Below are positions 8,412 through 17,442 of a stretch of DNA of 64,000 bases, one piece after another (positions within the stretch are counted from its first letter, which is position 1; every line of letters starts with the position of its first letter). Source of the DNA: Bin87 sp965232895. Lineage in GTDB: Bacteria; Chloroflexota; Dehalococcoidia; Lucifugimonadales; UBA3495. The stretch covers positions 124,001-188,000 of the forward strand of contig OZ247430.1 in the NCBI GenBank assembly GCA_965232895.1, read 5' to 3'. Below the pieces are notes generated by a model, which saw nothing but the letters and a program-made list of their open reading frames with translations, made no database searches and had not been told where the DNA came from. The translations under genes were made by a program, and so were the position numbers.

Positions 8412-9416
<1,005 letters not shown>

Positions 9417-9429
9417 CGCGCAAAGAATG

Positions 9430-9459
9430 AGGGGCGGGTTCACACACCCGCCCCTTTTG
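9430..9459. terminator. Intrinsic terminator between convergent genes
   Basis: The stem AGGGGCGGGT / ACCCGCCCCT (9430-9439 with 9446-9455) has a 6-nt loop and a TTTT tail on the plus strand. It lies 13 nt past the stop of the secreted protein gene and 20 nt past the stop of the minus-strand VOC gene, so it may serve both. Confidence 0.8.
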
Positions 9460-9479
9460 GTTCCGCAGACTTGCCGGCG

Positions 9480-9929
9480 CTAGTCGAGGACCAGGACCGT
9501 GTTCTCGCGGCCCTCGCGGCGCATCTCGGCCAGGCCCTCTTCAGGGGTCTCGAACTTGTCGTAGTAGAACTCGATGCCGTTGCCGTCCGGGTCCTCGAAA
9601 TACACGCTTCCGGTCATGCCGTGGTCGGTGGTGCGATCGACCTTGACGTCATGCTCCAGCAGCGTGTGGTACAGGTCACGCAGGGAGTCGTGGTCTTCCA
9701 CCTGCACGGCGAAGTGGTTGAGCCCGACGTTCCCCTTCCGCGTCTCCGGAGAGTCCTCGGACGCCTGGAACAACGCCAGGTCGTGGTGGATCTCGCCACA
9801 GGTCAGGAACGTGGCGGTGGGACGCTGGACCGCGATCTGGAATCCCAGTATCTCGGTATAGAACTTGGTGGACGCCGCCACATCAGAGACGTTGATGACG
9901 AGGTGACCGACTTGCTTGGGTTTAACCAT
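9480..9929 (-). CDS. VOC family (glyoxalase/dioxygenase-like) protein
   Basis: A 149-residue vicinal-oxygen-chelate protein with two beta-alpha-beta-beta-beta modules. The first is QVGHLVINVSDVAASTKFYTEILGF; the second is GLNHFAVQVEDHDSLRDLY with VYFEDPDGNGIEFYY at the C-terminus. Metal ligands are plausibly His in GHLVIN, His in LNHFAV and Glu in IEFYY. The start is 9929, where AAGGAGCG lies upstream; a longer in-frame reading to 9974 adds residues unlike the family. A promoter with 17-nt spacing lies at 9974-10002. Substrate is not predictable; extradiol dioxygenase or lyase are possible. Confidence 0.85.
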   Translation of the reverse strand: MVKPKQVGHLVINVSDVAASTKFYTEILGFQIAVQRPTATFLTCGEIHHDLALFQASEDSPETRKGNVGLNHFAVQVEDHDSLRDLYHTLLEHDVKVDRTTDHGMTGSVYFEDPDGNGIEFYYDKFETPEEGLAEMRREGRENTVLVLD

Positions 9930-9973
9930 TTTTCGCTCCTTGAATGGTACAGATAGGGCGCCTGTTGACGGCA

Positions 9974-10002
9974 AATATACGACAGTTGGCGTTGACAGGC
10001 AA
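9974..10002 (-). promoter_or_regulatory. Sigma70-type promoter of the VOC gene
   Basis: On the minus strand, TTGCCT (9997-10002) and TATATT (9974-9979) are separated by 17 nt. The expected transcript start leaves a leader of about 38 nt before ATG 9929. Confidence 0.5.
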
Positions 10003-10025
10003 GGATATGGCGCAAATGCGCCAAT

Positions 10026-10952
10026 CTAATCGGCGGCGACTTCCTCGGGTGTGAGAATGACCTGCCCACTATCCGGCTCGTGGCGATGGCGCATCACCAG
10101 ATCGACCCGTTGGTGCAGGGCAAGGAGGAGCCCCTTGACTTCGCTTACTTCCCGAGCAAGCGCCGACAATCCGTCTTCCAGCCTCTCGACGCGGGCAGTC
10201 AACGCATCCACGCGCTCCGAATGGCTCCTGCCCATTTCGTCCATGCGCTCCGATAAGCTCCGGCTTAACGCATTCGTGCGTTCCGAATGGCTCCTGCTCA
10301 TTTCATCCATGCGCTCGGAGAAGCTTCTGCTCATTTCGTCCATGCGCTCGGAGAAGCTTCTGCTCATTTCATCCATGCGCTCGGAGGAGCTCCTGCTCAA
10401 CGCGTCAATGCTCTCGGAATGGCTTTTGCCCATGGCGTCCATGCGCTCGGAGAATCCCTTGCTCATTTCGTCCATGCGCTCCGAATGGCTTTTTCTTATC
10501 GCTTCCATGCGCTCGGAGAAGCTTCTGCTCATTTCGTCCATACGCTCAGAGAGGCTTCTGCTCATTTCGTCCATACGCTCAGAGAGGCTTTTGCTCAACG
10601 CGTCAATGCTCTCGGAATGACTCCTGCTCATTTCCTCCATGCGCTCGGAGAATCCCTTGCCCGTCGCGTCCATGCGCTCGGAGAAGTTCTTGCTCAACGC
10701 GTCAATGCTCTCGGAATGGCTTTTGCCCATGGCGTCCATGCGCTCGGAGAATCCCTTGCTCATTTCGTCCATGCGCTCCGAATGGCTTTTGCTCATTTCG
10801 TCGATGCGAAGATTGATGCCTCTAACTTCGCCTTTCAACTCGCCGATTGCGCCGGACTGCCGTACCAGCGCAACAAACATAGCGACGAGCAAGAGGGCGA
10901 TGAATGCCAAAAACCCATACTGAACGTAATCGGCTAACGTGATTGTTTCCAT
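10026..10952 (-). CDS. Membrane-anchored hendecad-repeat coiled-coil protein
   Basis: A 308-residue protein. Residues about 9-31 form one transmembrane helix (YGFLAFIALLLVAMFVALV). Residues 56-253 are 18 consecutive 11-residue repeats of the form S-x-S-E-R-M-D-E-M-S-R/K, for example SFSERMDEMSR and SHSESIDALSK. The 11-residue period without gaps predicts a near-straight or slightly right-handed coiled coil. Residues 254-288 switch to heptad-like RVERLEDGLSALAREV, and the tail is short and acidic. The true start is ATG 10952; a longer open frame to 11465 overlaps the next gene antisense and is rejected. Topology suggests a long rod projecting from the membrane. Function is unknown. Confidence 0.8.
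   Translation of the reverse strand: METITLADYVQYGFLAFIALLLVAMFVALVRQSGAIGELKGEVRGINLRIDEMSKSHSERMDEMSKGFSERMDAMGKSHSESIDALSKNFSERMDATGKGFSERMEEMSRSHSESIDALSKSLSERMDEMSRSLSERMDEMSRSFSERMEAIRKSHSERMDEMSKGFSERMDAMGKSHSESIDALSRSSSERMDEMSRSFSERMDEMSRSFSERMDEMSRSHSERTNALSRSLSERMDEMGRSHSERVDALTARVERLEDGLSALAREVSEVKGLLLALHQRVDLVMRHRHEPDSGQVILTPEEVAAD
10194..10787 (-). repeat. 33-bp tandem repeat (18 units) coding hendecads
   Basis: Eighteen in-frame 33-bp units with strongly conserved TCCGAGCGCATGGACGA-type cores. A higher-order period of nine units is visible: units 1-3 and 10-12 encode the same order of repeats. This indicates expansion by recombination. Confidence 0.85.
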
Positions 10953-11035
10953 TTCTGCACACTCGATGCGCCAGTGTCTTGGCAGTATGGCATAGCGGGC
11001 AGACACCGACAACCGCGCCCATTCAATCGGAGCGA

Positions 11036-12271
11036 TCAGATCTCGTTCATCCGCCGCACCATCGGTCGGTACGACCAGCCGGCCAGCGAGATAACCAGGA
11101 GCACAACCGCCCCGCTGGTGATGGCGGCGGACCAACCGTACAGTTGCGCCAACCAGGTGAGCGGCCACGCGCCCAGGAAGTGAAACACGGGCGCAAGTTG
11201 CATCATGGCCATCATCCGGCCGCGCATATCGGGAGCCGTCGTCAGCTGCATCATTGAGCTGGATACCGGCCAGAACCCGCCGATGCTGGTGGACCCAACC
11301 AACGCTACCAGCATGCACGCGGCCCAGAACCAATGCGACCAGGCCATGGCGATCAACCCAACGCAGCAGATCACCAGCTGCAGATACATCAGGAGCCCCT
11401 TGTTCTTGTTGTCGCCCCAACTGGCAACCACCATGGATCCGGCGAATGCTCCGGCGCCCCGGCACACCATGAATACGCCGGTCTGAAACGCGTTGAGCCG
11501 CAGGAATTCGGTGGTGAACGCGGGCACGACCTGCATGTAGGCCATGCCGAAAAAGCCGAACGTAGCGGACAGAAAGATCAGCACCGCCGCCATGGGCGTG
11601 CGAACGGCGTGGGCGAGTCCTCCCGTGAAATCGCTGATCGGGGAGGAATTCCGCCGGGTAGTGGCGACGGGACGGGTCACCATCATCAGGAAGGCGATGC
11701 CCAGCAGATAGCTGACACCGTTGATCATTATCCCGGCCCAGGTGTCGATGTACTGGATGGCCCAGCCGCCGACCAACGGCCCCAGCATATTGCCGATCTG
11801 GCCGACAGACGTGTGCAGGGCCACCGCGTTCATCATGTGTTCCCGGGGCACCAGGTCAGCGGCAAGGGCAAAACGGGCGGGCATTTGCACCGCCATCAGG
11901 CCACCCAGGATGAACACGACGGTGTACACGTGCCAGATCTGGGCCAAGCCGGCCAGGGCGAGGAAAGCCAGGGCCAACGTCACAACGGCGTTGCCCAGGA
12001 CGCAGCAGATCAGGAACAGCTTCCGGTCAACCCGGTCGGCGAGTACGCCGCCCACGAAGGTGAAGACCAGGTTGGAGACGCCGAAGAGGCTAACCGCCAG
12101 GCCCAGCGCAGTCTTCTCACCGCCGAGGTCAATGATCAGGAAGCCGATGCCAAGGAACTGGATGCCCTGGCCGAATGACTGAACGCCGATGTTCAGAAAG
12201 AACCACCGGAAGTCCCGGTGGCGAAGTGCGGAAAACGCGCGCAGCCGCCCGGCGGCGGCGACCGAGGCCAT
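11036..12271 (-). CDS. MFS exporter, EntS/MFS_3-like
   Basis: A 411-residue major facilitator with about 12 membrane helices. The N-terminus FSALRHRDFRWFFLNIGVQSFGQG and the loop GGVLADRVDRKLFLICC are typical of the EntS/MFS_3 exporter branch; a paired second-half stretch is LLVALVGSTSIGGFWPVSSSMMQ. It starts at ATG 12271, 3 nt after the stop of the upstream HAD gene, so the two are likely co-transcribed and translationally coupled. Likely an exporter of a small hydrophobic compound; the substrate is not deducible. Confidence 0.85.
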   Translation of the reverse strand: MASVAAAGRLRAFSALRHRDFRWFFLNIGVQSFGQGIQFLGIGFLIIDLGGEKTALGLAVSLFGVSNLVFTFVGGVLADRVDRKLFLICCVLGNAVVTLALAFLALAGLAQIWHVYTVVFILGGLMAVQMPARFALAADLVPREHMMNAVALHTSVGQIGNMLGPLVGGWAIQYIDTWAGIMINGVSYLLGIAFLMMVTRPVATTRRNSSPISDFTGGLAHAVRTPMAAVLIFLSATFGFFGMAYMQVVPAFTTEFLRLNAFQTGVFMVCRGAGAFAGSMVVASWGDNKNKGLLMYLQLVICCVGLIAMAWSHWFWAACMLVALVGSTSIGGFWPVSSSMMQLTTAPDMRGRMMAMMQLAPVFHFLGAWPLTWLAQLYGWSAAITSGAVVLLVISLAGWSYRPMVRRMNEI

Positions 12272-12274
12272 GGG

Positions 12275-13012
12275 CTACGAGGAGTTCGCCCCGGACTTGG
12301 AAGATGCCAGCAGCCGGTCCGACAGCTCGTGGAAATCCGATACTTCGAAATCCGGCAGGTACACCGATTCCTCGTTTGGGAGCCGGTAACGGTTGACGTA
12401 ACCGGCCCGGAACCCGGACGCCCGCGCGCCGGTCACGTCAAACGAATGGGAGGAGATCATCATGATCTCTCCGGGCGCCTTGCCCAGGATGCGGGTCGCC
12501 GTCCGGTAAACCGCCGGGTGCGGTTTGAACGCGCCGGCTTGCTCCACCGATATGACGTGATCGAAGGGGATCCCGACGTTGATCGCGGCCATGCGTTCCA
12601 GAAAGGACTGCTCACCGTTGGAAAGCACCACCATGCCGAATCGCTTGCTGTCGGCCAGCTTGCGCAGGCCCTGAACGGCGTCGTCGAACGGGCGCAAATC
12701 GTTGTACACCGCCATGAACCGGTCCACGTCTGAGTGGTCGAATTCCACCCCGTTCAGACGCAGGCAATAGACAAAGGAACGTCGGCAGGTCTCCAGGTAT
12801 CCGCTGTGGCCCAGCATGTAAAGGTTGTCCTGGTACTGCTCAATCCGCTGGCGGCCCCGCCAGTCGTCCCAGAACTTGTCCGCCGAAACCGTGGAGCCGT
12901 GCTCCGCCAGGAACCGGCCGGCGGGCCCGGACAGACTTCCGCCCAGATCAAGCACCGTGCCGAAGATATCGAAGACCAGCGTGTTGACCTGGGCGATTGG
13001 ATTGTCGGTCAT
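12275..13012 (-). CDS. HAD-superfamily haloacid dehalogenase type II-like hydrolase
   Basis: A 245-residue HAD hydrolase. Motif I FDIFGTVLD places the nucleophile at D15; motif II is VVLSNGEQ, and the C-terminal motif IMMISSHSFDVTGARASGFRAGYVNR is characteristic of type II (S)-2-haloacid dehalogenases. A helical cap (residues about 20-95) fits that class. The start is ATG 13012, with GAGGAA upstream; earlier in-frame residues are basic and unlike the family. It may hydrolyse haloacids or phosphate esters. It lies between a 79-residue orphan and an MFS exporter on the same strand. Confidence 0.85.
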   Translation of the reverse strand: MTDNPIAQVNTLVFDIFGTVLDLGGSLSGPAGRFLAEHGSTVSADKFWDDWRGRQRIEQYQDNLYMLGHSGYLETCRRSFVYCLRLNGVEFDHSDVDRFMAVYNDLRPFDDAVQGLRKLADSKRFGMVVLSNGEQSFLERMAAINVGIPFDHVISVEQAGAFKPHPAVYRTATRILGKAPGEIMMISSHSFDVTGARASGFRAGYVNRYRLPNEESVYLPDFEVSDFHELSDRLLASSKSGANSS

Positions 13013-13032
13013 GGCGGAGTTCCTCGATGTCC

Positions 13033-13272
13033 TCAGGCAGGCTTGATGTTGTCGATGTTGGTCTGGTCGACGTTGATCTGACGTTTCACGCTGTCGAAAT
13101 AGACGATGAGCCATGTCGCCGGACCGATCGTCCGCTTTTCGCGGACCTCGCCAACATCTCCCGCGGTGATGCTGCGCACCGACGAACCCACCGGGGAGGC
13201 CATCACCTCACGCACTTCAAAATCGGCGGTGGCTTCAACTTTCATGCCCTTTTCGTACAGGTCAAAACTCAT
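13033..13272 (-). CDS. Small conserved-looking beta-rich protein, unknown function
   Basis: A 79-residue protein starting at ATG 13272 (GGAGGTGCCGCA upstream). It has a clear alternating beta pattern: GMKVEATADFEVREV, then GDVGEVREKRTIGPATWLIVYFD. The layout resembles a small SH3/KOW-like barrel, but I do not recognise the family. It is 20 nt upstream of the HAD gene on the same strand. The strong ribosome site and absence of low-complexity sequence support it being real. Confidence 0.65.
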   Translation of the reverse strand: MSFDLYEKGMKVEATADFEVREVMASPVGSSVRSITAGDVGEVREKRTIGPATWLIVYFDSVKRQINVDQTNIDNIKPA

Positions 13273-13485
13273 TGCGGCACCTCCACGGGGGAATTCCGGC
13301 GAGCTCGGATCAGGGGGTAACTGGCCCCGCAGTGTACGGCCCGCAGTTTGCGGAGTCAACGAGAGGCATGACCCGCGAGCTGTAGCGATCCAGGGCCCTC
13401 CGCCCGGCTAGACGACATAAGCGGCGCAGGGTATCATTTTCGGGACACTCGATCCCGCAACTTATTTTGGAGGTAAACGAAACCC

Positions 13486-13845
13486 ATGAAAATCGTAAAG
13501 ATGTCGGCAGTGGAAAGGACCGAGGGCACGGCCCCCCTGTTTACCGGCCCCGTGGGTCGGCAGGCCATTCTGGATCCTGACGACAGCAACAACTTCAACT
13601 TTGGCATCGTCCATTTCGGCGCCGGCGTCCGCAACAAGTTCCACACGCACAGCGGCGACCAGATCCTCATCGTAACCGAGGGCACCGGCATCGTGGCCAC
13701 TCGTGACGAGGAAGTGACGGTTACAGAAGGCGACGTGGCCGTCATCCCTGCCGGCGAAGACCACTGGCACGGCTCCCGCGAGACCGCCATGTCCCACATC
13801 ACCATCACCGTGAAGGGCAGCCAGACCCAGCAAAACGAGGACTAA
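13486..13845 (+). CDS. Cupin domain protein
   Basis: A 119-residue single-domain cupin. Motif 1 is KFHTHSGDQILIVTEGTG (His, His and a third ligand) and motif 2 is EGDVAVIPAGEDHWHG. The metal ligands H-x-H and the later His are present, so a metal-dependent or ligand-binding cupin is likely. GGAGGT lies 9 nt upstream of ATG 13486. It stands alone, with an intrinsic terminator after it. Role could be detoxification or sensing; not specified by context. Confidence 0.85.
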   Translation: MKIVKMSAVERTEGTAPLFTGPVGRQAILDPDDSNNFNFGIVHFGAGVRNKFHTHSGDQILIVTEGTGIVATRDEEVTVTEGDVAVIPAGEDHWHGSRETAMSHITITVKGSQTQQNED

Positions 13846-13872
13846 CCCCGGGCGGCGCACCGCCGAAAGCAA

Positions 13873-13902
13873 GAGGGGCGACCGTTTGGTCGCCCCTCAT
13901 TT
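13873..13902. terminator. Intrinsic terminator, cupin/MFS convergent end
   Basis: An 11-bp stem GAGGGGCGACC / GGTCGCCCCTC (13873-13883 with 13888-13898), loop GTTT, then ATTTTG. It is 27 nt after the cupin stop and 20 nt from the stop of the minus-strand operon. Confidence 0.8.
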
Positions 13903-13918
13903 TGTTGGTAGCGGTCAA

Positions 13919-15451
13919 TCAGTGGTGACGGCGACCGTGATCATCGTGCCCACCGTGGCCGTGACCGTGGTCATCGTGGTGACCGGCGTCATGATGACCG
14001 TGGCCGTGGTCATCGTGGTGATCGTCGCCATGGTCGTCATGATGGCCGTGCCCGTCGTGGTGACCGTGCCCGTCGTGATGGTCTTCCACCGGCGCCAACT
14101 GAGGCAACCGAACCAGCGCCAGGATCACCGCAGCCGCCAGATACAGGGCCGCCGTATAGTAGAACAGGTAAGTGTAGTCCATCCCGTACAACCAGCCCGC
14201 CAGCAGAGGCGACGCCGCGCTGAGGATGAACCGGGAGGTGGACAGCAGCCCCAGCGTGGTGGCCGCCGTGCCTTCCCGAACGATGTCCATTGCCGCGGCG
14301 GTCAGGATCGGCTGGTCGCTGTAGAGGAACATGCCAAGAGCCGCCAGCAGGACGGTCATTATGGCCAGATTATCGCTGAACGGCACCATGATCAGCGTGA
14401 CCACGGCCAGGAAGAGCATGCCGGGGATGAGCACCATTTTGCGACCCACGCGGTCCGAAATGTAGCCCATCACCGGACTGGCAAAGATGCCCACCAAAAC
14501 CAGCAGGGCGATCAGCGAGCCGCGGATGAACACGCCCTCGAAAACCCCGCCTTCCCGGTCGACGGTCAACCCCAGTTGGTCGGCGAGATACAGCGGCAGC
14601 ACGGTGACGAATCCGATATACGCCATGCCGCGCAGTCCGGCCACGACGGTGATGCCCCAGATCCGGGGGTTCCGGACCAGCAGCTTGGTTTCCTCGACCT
14701 GGGAACGCATGGTGAACGCGGGCGCCGCTTCGGCGGCCGCCTGGGCCCGATTGCCGATGTCGCGGAACGCCCAGAAGACCAAGAACGCCAGGAAAATCGG
14801 CACCGCCGCGTAGATGGTGATGATCGATTGCCACGTCATGGTGACGAGCAACAGACCCGTTAGCGCCGGACCCAGCACGTCGCCGACGTTGCCGCCCACG
14901 CCATGGAAGGACAGGACGGACGCGCGCCGGTGCGAAAAGTGAGACGACAACGCGGCCATGGCGGGCAGATGCCACACCGAGGCGGCGACGGCAACGATTG
15001 CCATGCCTATTATCAGCAGCGCGTATCCAACGGGGTTCAGCGCTCCGGTAGTACTGGCGGCTCCGGCGCTCTGGCTGCTTACCAGCCACGCGCTGCCGGG
15101 CACTTGCCATCCGGCCGCAGCCATCAACAGCCAGCCGACGCCGAAAAGCGCCATGCAGACCGCCATCACCCACCCCCAGTAACGACGCAGGGCGTCGGTG
15201 AGCACGCCGCCGGGCAGCGCGACCACTCCGGAGGCAATCTCCCGCGTAGTCTGGATGCTGGTCGCGGCGATGATGCTGCCGCCGAGGAGCAGGTCGCGAA
15301 CCTCAGGCAGCACGACGATGAAACTCTGGGCAATCCAGTGGAACACGCCGTGGCCACTGGTGAGGCCGCCGATGATGAACGCCGCTCCTCTTCGGAAACC
15401 GGTGCGGCCTTCGACTACCGAAGGCGCCGCGTGATGATGTGCATGTGCCAT
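13919..15451 (-). CDS. MFS transporter with His/Asp-rich metal-binding tail, last gene of zinc operon
   Basis: A 510-residue protein of 12 predicted membrane helices (MFS; GYISDRVGRKMVLIPGML loop). The N-terminus MAHAHHHAAP is His-rich and the last 56 residues contain 24 His plus many Asp and Gly (motifs HHDGHGHH, HGHGHHDAGHH), a typical disordered metal-binding tail. It lies 29 nt after a ZnuB-like permease in an operon headed by a Fur/Zur-type gene. GGGAGGACCCT precedes ATG 15451. Inferred role: a zinc (or other divalent metal) carrier or metal-buffering transporter. His-rich MFS proteins in zinc operons are not a standard component of ZnuABC. Confidence 0.8.
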   Translation of the reverse strand: MAHAHHHAAPSVVEGRTGFRRGAAFIIGGLTSGHGVFHWIAQSFIVVLPEVRDLLLGGSIIAATSIQTTREIASGVVALPGGVLTDALRRYWGWVMAVCMALFGVGWLLMAAAGWQVPGSAWLVSSQSAGAASTTGALNPVGYALLIIGMAIVAVAASVWHLPAMAALSSHFSHRRASVLSFHGVGGNVGDVLGPALTGLLLVTMTWQSIITIYAAVPIFLAFLVFWAFRDIGNRAQAAAEAAPAFTMRSQVEETKLLVRNPRIWGITVVAGLRGMAYIGFVTVLPLYLADQLGLTVDREGGVFEGVFIRGSLIALLVLVGIFASPVMGYISDRVGRKMVLIPGMLFLAVVTLIMVPFSDNLAIMTVLLAALGMFLYSDQPILTAAAMDIVREGTAATTLGLLSTSRFILSAASPLLAGWLYGMDYTYLFYYTAALYLAAAVILALVRLPQLAPVEDHHDGHGHHDGHGHHDDHGDDHHDDHGHGHHDAGHHDDHGHGHGGHDDHGRRHH

Positions 15452-15480
15452 AGGGTCCTCCCGGAGAATTCGGTGAACGA

Positions 15481-16353
15481 TTAATCCACGGAGCCGCTGG
15501 GCAGGCGGGACAGGCCCGGTTCCTCAGCGGGGCTCCGCGAGAGATGGCGCCGGATCCTGGACCAGCCCAGCGCTGCAACGAACACGACGGCTGACAGCAG
15601 GACGACGCTGGCGCCCGAAGAGACATTGATGAAATAGCTCATGTAGATGCCGGTGACCGAGCACATTATACCGATCAACGTCGAAAGCACCGTCATCTTC
15701 ACAAAGCTATTGGTCAACAATCGGGCGACGATGGGTGCGATGACAACGGCGGCGGCAATCATGGTGACACCCAGCACGCGCATGGAAACCACCACCGTGC
15801 CGGCCAGCATGAGGGCAAATATGGCGTCCATCCACGCGGTGGGAATGCCGTAGAACCGGGCCACGTCGGCGTCGAAGGTGTTGAAGAGGAACATCTTGTA
15901 GGCGAAGAAAAAGACGACGGCCACTGCGATCGACACGACCGCGATGGCGATGATGTCGGCTCGCTCCACCGCCAGCACGCTTCCCCACAGGGCGGCCTCA
16001 AAGTCATGGGTGAAGCCATGTTTCCGGCTGATTATCGCTATGCCCAGGGCGAAGCTGGCGGTGGTCACGATGCCGATGGCAGCGTCGGAACCGATGGGGT
16101 TTTTGCGGGTGGTCCAGGCGATCAGCAAGGCCGACAGGAACCCCCAAAGGGTTGCGCCCACGAAGAAGTTGAACGACATCGCCGAACTGACGACCGCGCC
16201 GCCGAATATGGCGTGGGCCAGGCCGTGACCGATGTACGACATGCTGCGCAGCACGATGTACGTGCCCATAAAAGCGCACAAGCCGCCCACAAGAAAGGCG
16301 GCTATGATCGCACGGACGAAGAATCCGAACTCGAAGGGTTCAAGCAGCGCCAT
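15481..16353 (-). CDS. Zinc/manganese ABC transporter permease (ZnuB-like)
   Basis: A 290-residue membrane protein of the ABC-3 (ZnuB/TroC) family with about 8 helices. Diagnostic segments are FVRAIIAAFLVGGLCAFMGTYIVLR, then SYIGHGLAHAIFGG and LGVTMIAAAVVIAPIVARLL, the coupling and EAA-like regions. ATG 16353 is preferred; an adjacent GTG would add one residue. With the ATPase and binding protein upstream on the same strand it forms a complete metal uptake ABC transporter. Zinc is inferred from the Zur-like regulator; manganese remains possible. Confidence 0.9.
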   Translation of the reverse strand: MALLEPFEFGFFVRAIIAAFLVGGLCAFMGTYIVLRSMSYIGHGLAHAIFGGAVVSSAMSFNFFVGATLWGFLSALLIAWTTRKNPIGSDAAIGIVTTASFALGIAIISRKHGFTHDFEAALWGSVLAVERADIIAIAVVSIAVAVVFFFAYKMFLFNTFDADVARFYGIPTAWMDAIFALMLAGTVVVSMRVLGVTMIAAAVVIAPIVARLLTNSFVKMTVLSTLIGIMCSVTGIYMSYFINVSSGASVVLLSAVVFVAALGWSRIRRHLSRSPAEEPGLSRLPSGSVD

Positions 16354-16462
16354 CACAGGAATGCTCAGAATAGGATGAGGTGAATAATATCATCGAAAGC
16401 AATTCCGCAACGACCGCCGTGACAGTCGGGCAACGCCAGCGAAAGCCGGCGTAAACCCTGGG

Positions 16463-17404
16463 CTATACGGAGTTGCCGTGATGATGGTGCTCCGGAACGT
16501 TCGCCGTGGTCGGGTGGGTATGGGGGATAACCGGCTCCCGGTGGCTTTCGTCCGGGATGGTGGCCAGAGGCTCGCCCCCGTTGCGATCGATCCAGAAGTG
16601 CGCGCTTTCGGCAACCAGGGTCATGCCGTGGTATTGGATGACCGGCATCTCGGCCCCGTACACTTCCTGCAGGATGTGGGGCGTGATGACACGGTGCGGC
16701 GGCCCGTCGGCGACGATGGAACCGTTCAGGCAAACGATGCGTGGCAGATGCACGGCGACGGCGTTGATTTCGTGAGTGGTGAGCACGATGGTCACACCGG
16801 CGTGGTTGAGGTCGTGGAGAAGGTGCATCACGTCGTCGCGGGTCTTGAGGTCAACGCCGGACGTGGGCTCGTCAAGAAGCAGCAGATCGGGGCTGCTGGC
16901 CAGCGCCCGGGCGAGGAAGACCCGCTGCTGCTGGCCGCCGGAGAGCTGGCGGATGTGGCGCTTGGCCAAGTCCGCGATCCCCAAACGCTGCATCATGTCG
17001 TAGGCCAGTTCCTTTTCGTGCTTGCGGTACCAGGGCAACCACGGGTTGGCCATGGTGCGGCCCATCATGACCGTCTCTTCAACGGTGACGGGGAAGTTCC
17101 AGTCGATAGTCTCCAGCTGGGGTACGTAACCCGCTCGATTGTTTCGCCCCCGAACCGGCTTTTCATTGACCCGAACCTCTCCTTGCTGCACGTCCACCGC
17201 CCCCAGGATCACGCGCAGCAACGTGGTTTTCCCGGAACCGCTGGGCCCCAGCAACCCCACGAAATCGCCCGGCATGATATTCAGGTCAACATCCTGCAGC
17301 ACCTTAGACTTGTTGTATCCGGCGGTGACGTTGCGCATTTCCACCACGGGTCGGGCGTCGGGGTCCGGGCGGTGGAGGTGCTCCAATTCTGGCGGGTGCA
17401 GCAT
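16463..17404 (-). CDS. Metal ABC transporter ATPase (ZnuC-like) with His-rich tail
   Basis: A 313-residue ATPase. Walker A GPSGSGKTT at residues about 53-61, Q-loop VPQLETIDW, signature LSGGQQQRVFLARAL, Walker B LLLLDEP, switch His in VLTTHEIN. The domain ends near residue 245; an unusual extension follows, ending PHTHPTTANVPEHHHHGNSV, likely able to bind metal. Usual ZnuC proteins are about 250 residues, so the extension is notable. It is separated from the permease by 109 nt of apparently non-coding sequence. Confidence 0.9.
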   Translation of the reverse strand: MLHPPELEHLHRPDPDARPVVEMRNVTAGYNKSKVLQDVDLNIMPGDFVGLLGPSGSGKTTLLRVILGAVDVQQGEVRVNEKPVRGRNNRAGYVPQLETIDWNFPVTVEETVMMGRTMANPWLPWYRKHEKELAYDMMQRLGIADLAKRHIRQLSGGQQQRVFLARALASSPDLLLLDEPTSGVDLKTRDDVMHLLHDLNHAGVTIVLTTHEINAVAVHLPRIVCLNGSIVADGPPHRVITPHILQEVYGAEMPVIQYHGMTLVAESAHFWIDRNGGEPLATIPDESHREPVIPHTHPTTANVPEHHHHGNSV

Positions 17405-17442
17405 CGTAAATTACCTGATCCTGATTGCTCGTGGCGACGGGA

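Noticed and set aside
10194..10787. Regular repeats that could look like a CRISPR array
   Set aside because: The period is 33 bp with no unique spacers, and the units are in frame and code for hendecads.
10051..10937. Plus-strand open frames with a repeated pattern
   Set aside because: They are the complement of the hendecad repeat. The minus-strand reading has a TM helix and a coherent coiled coil.
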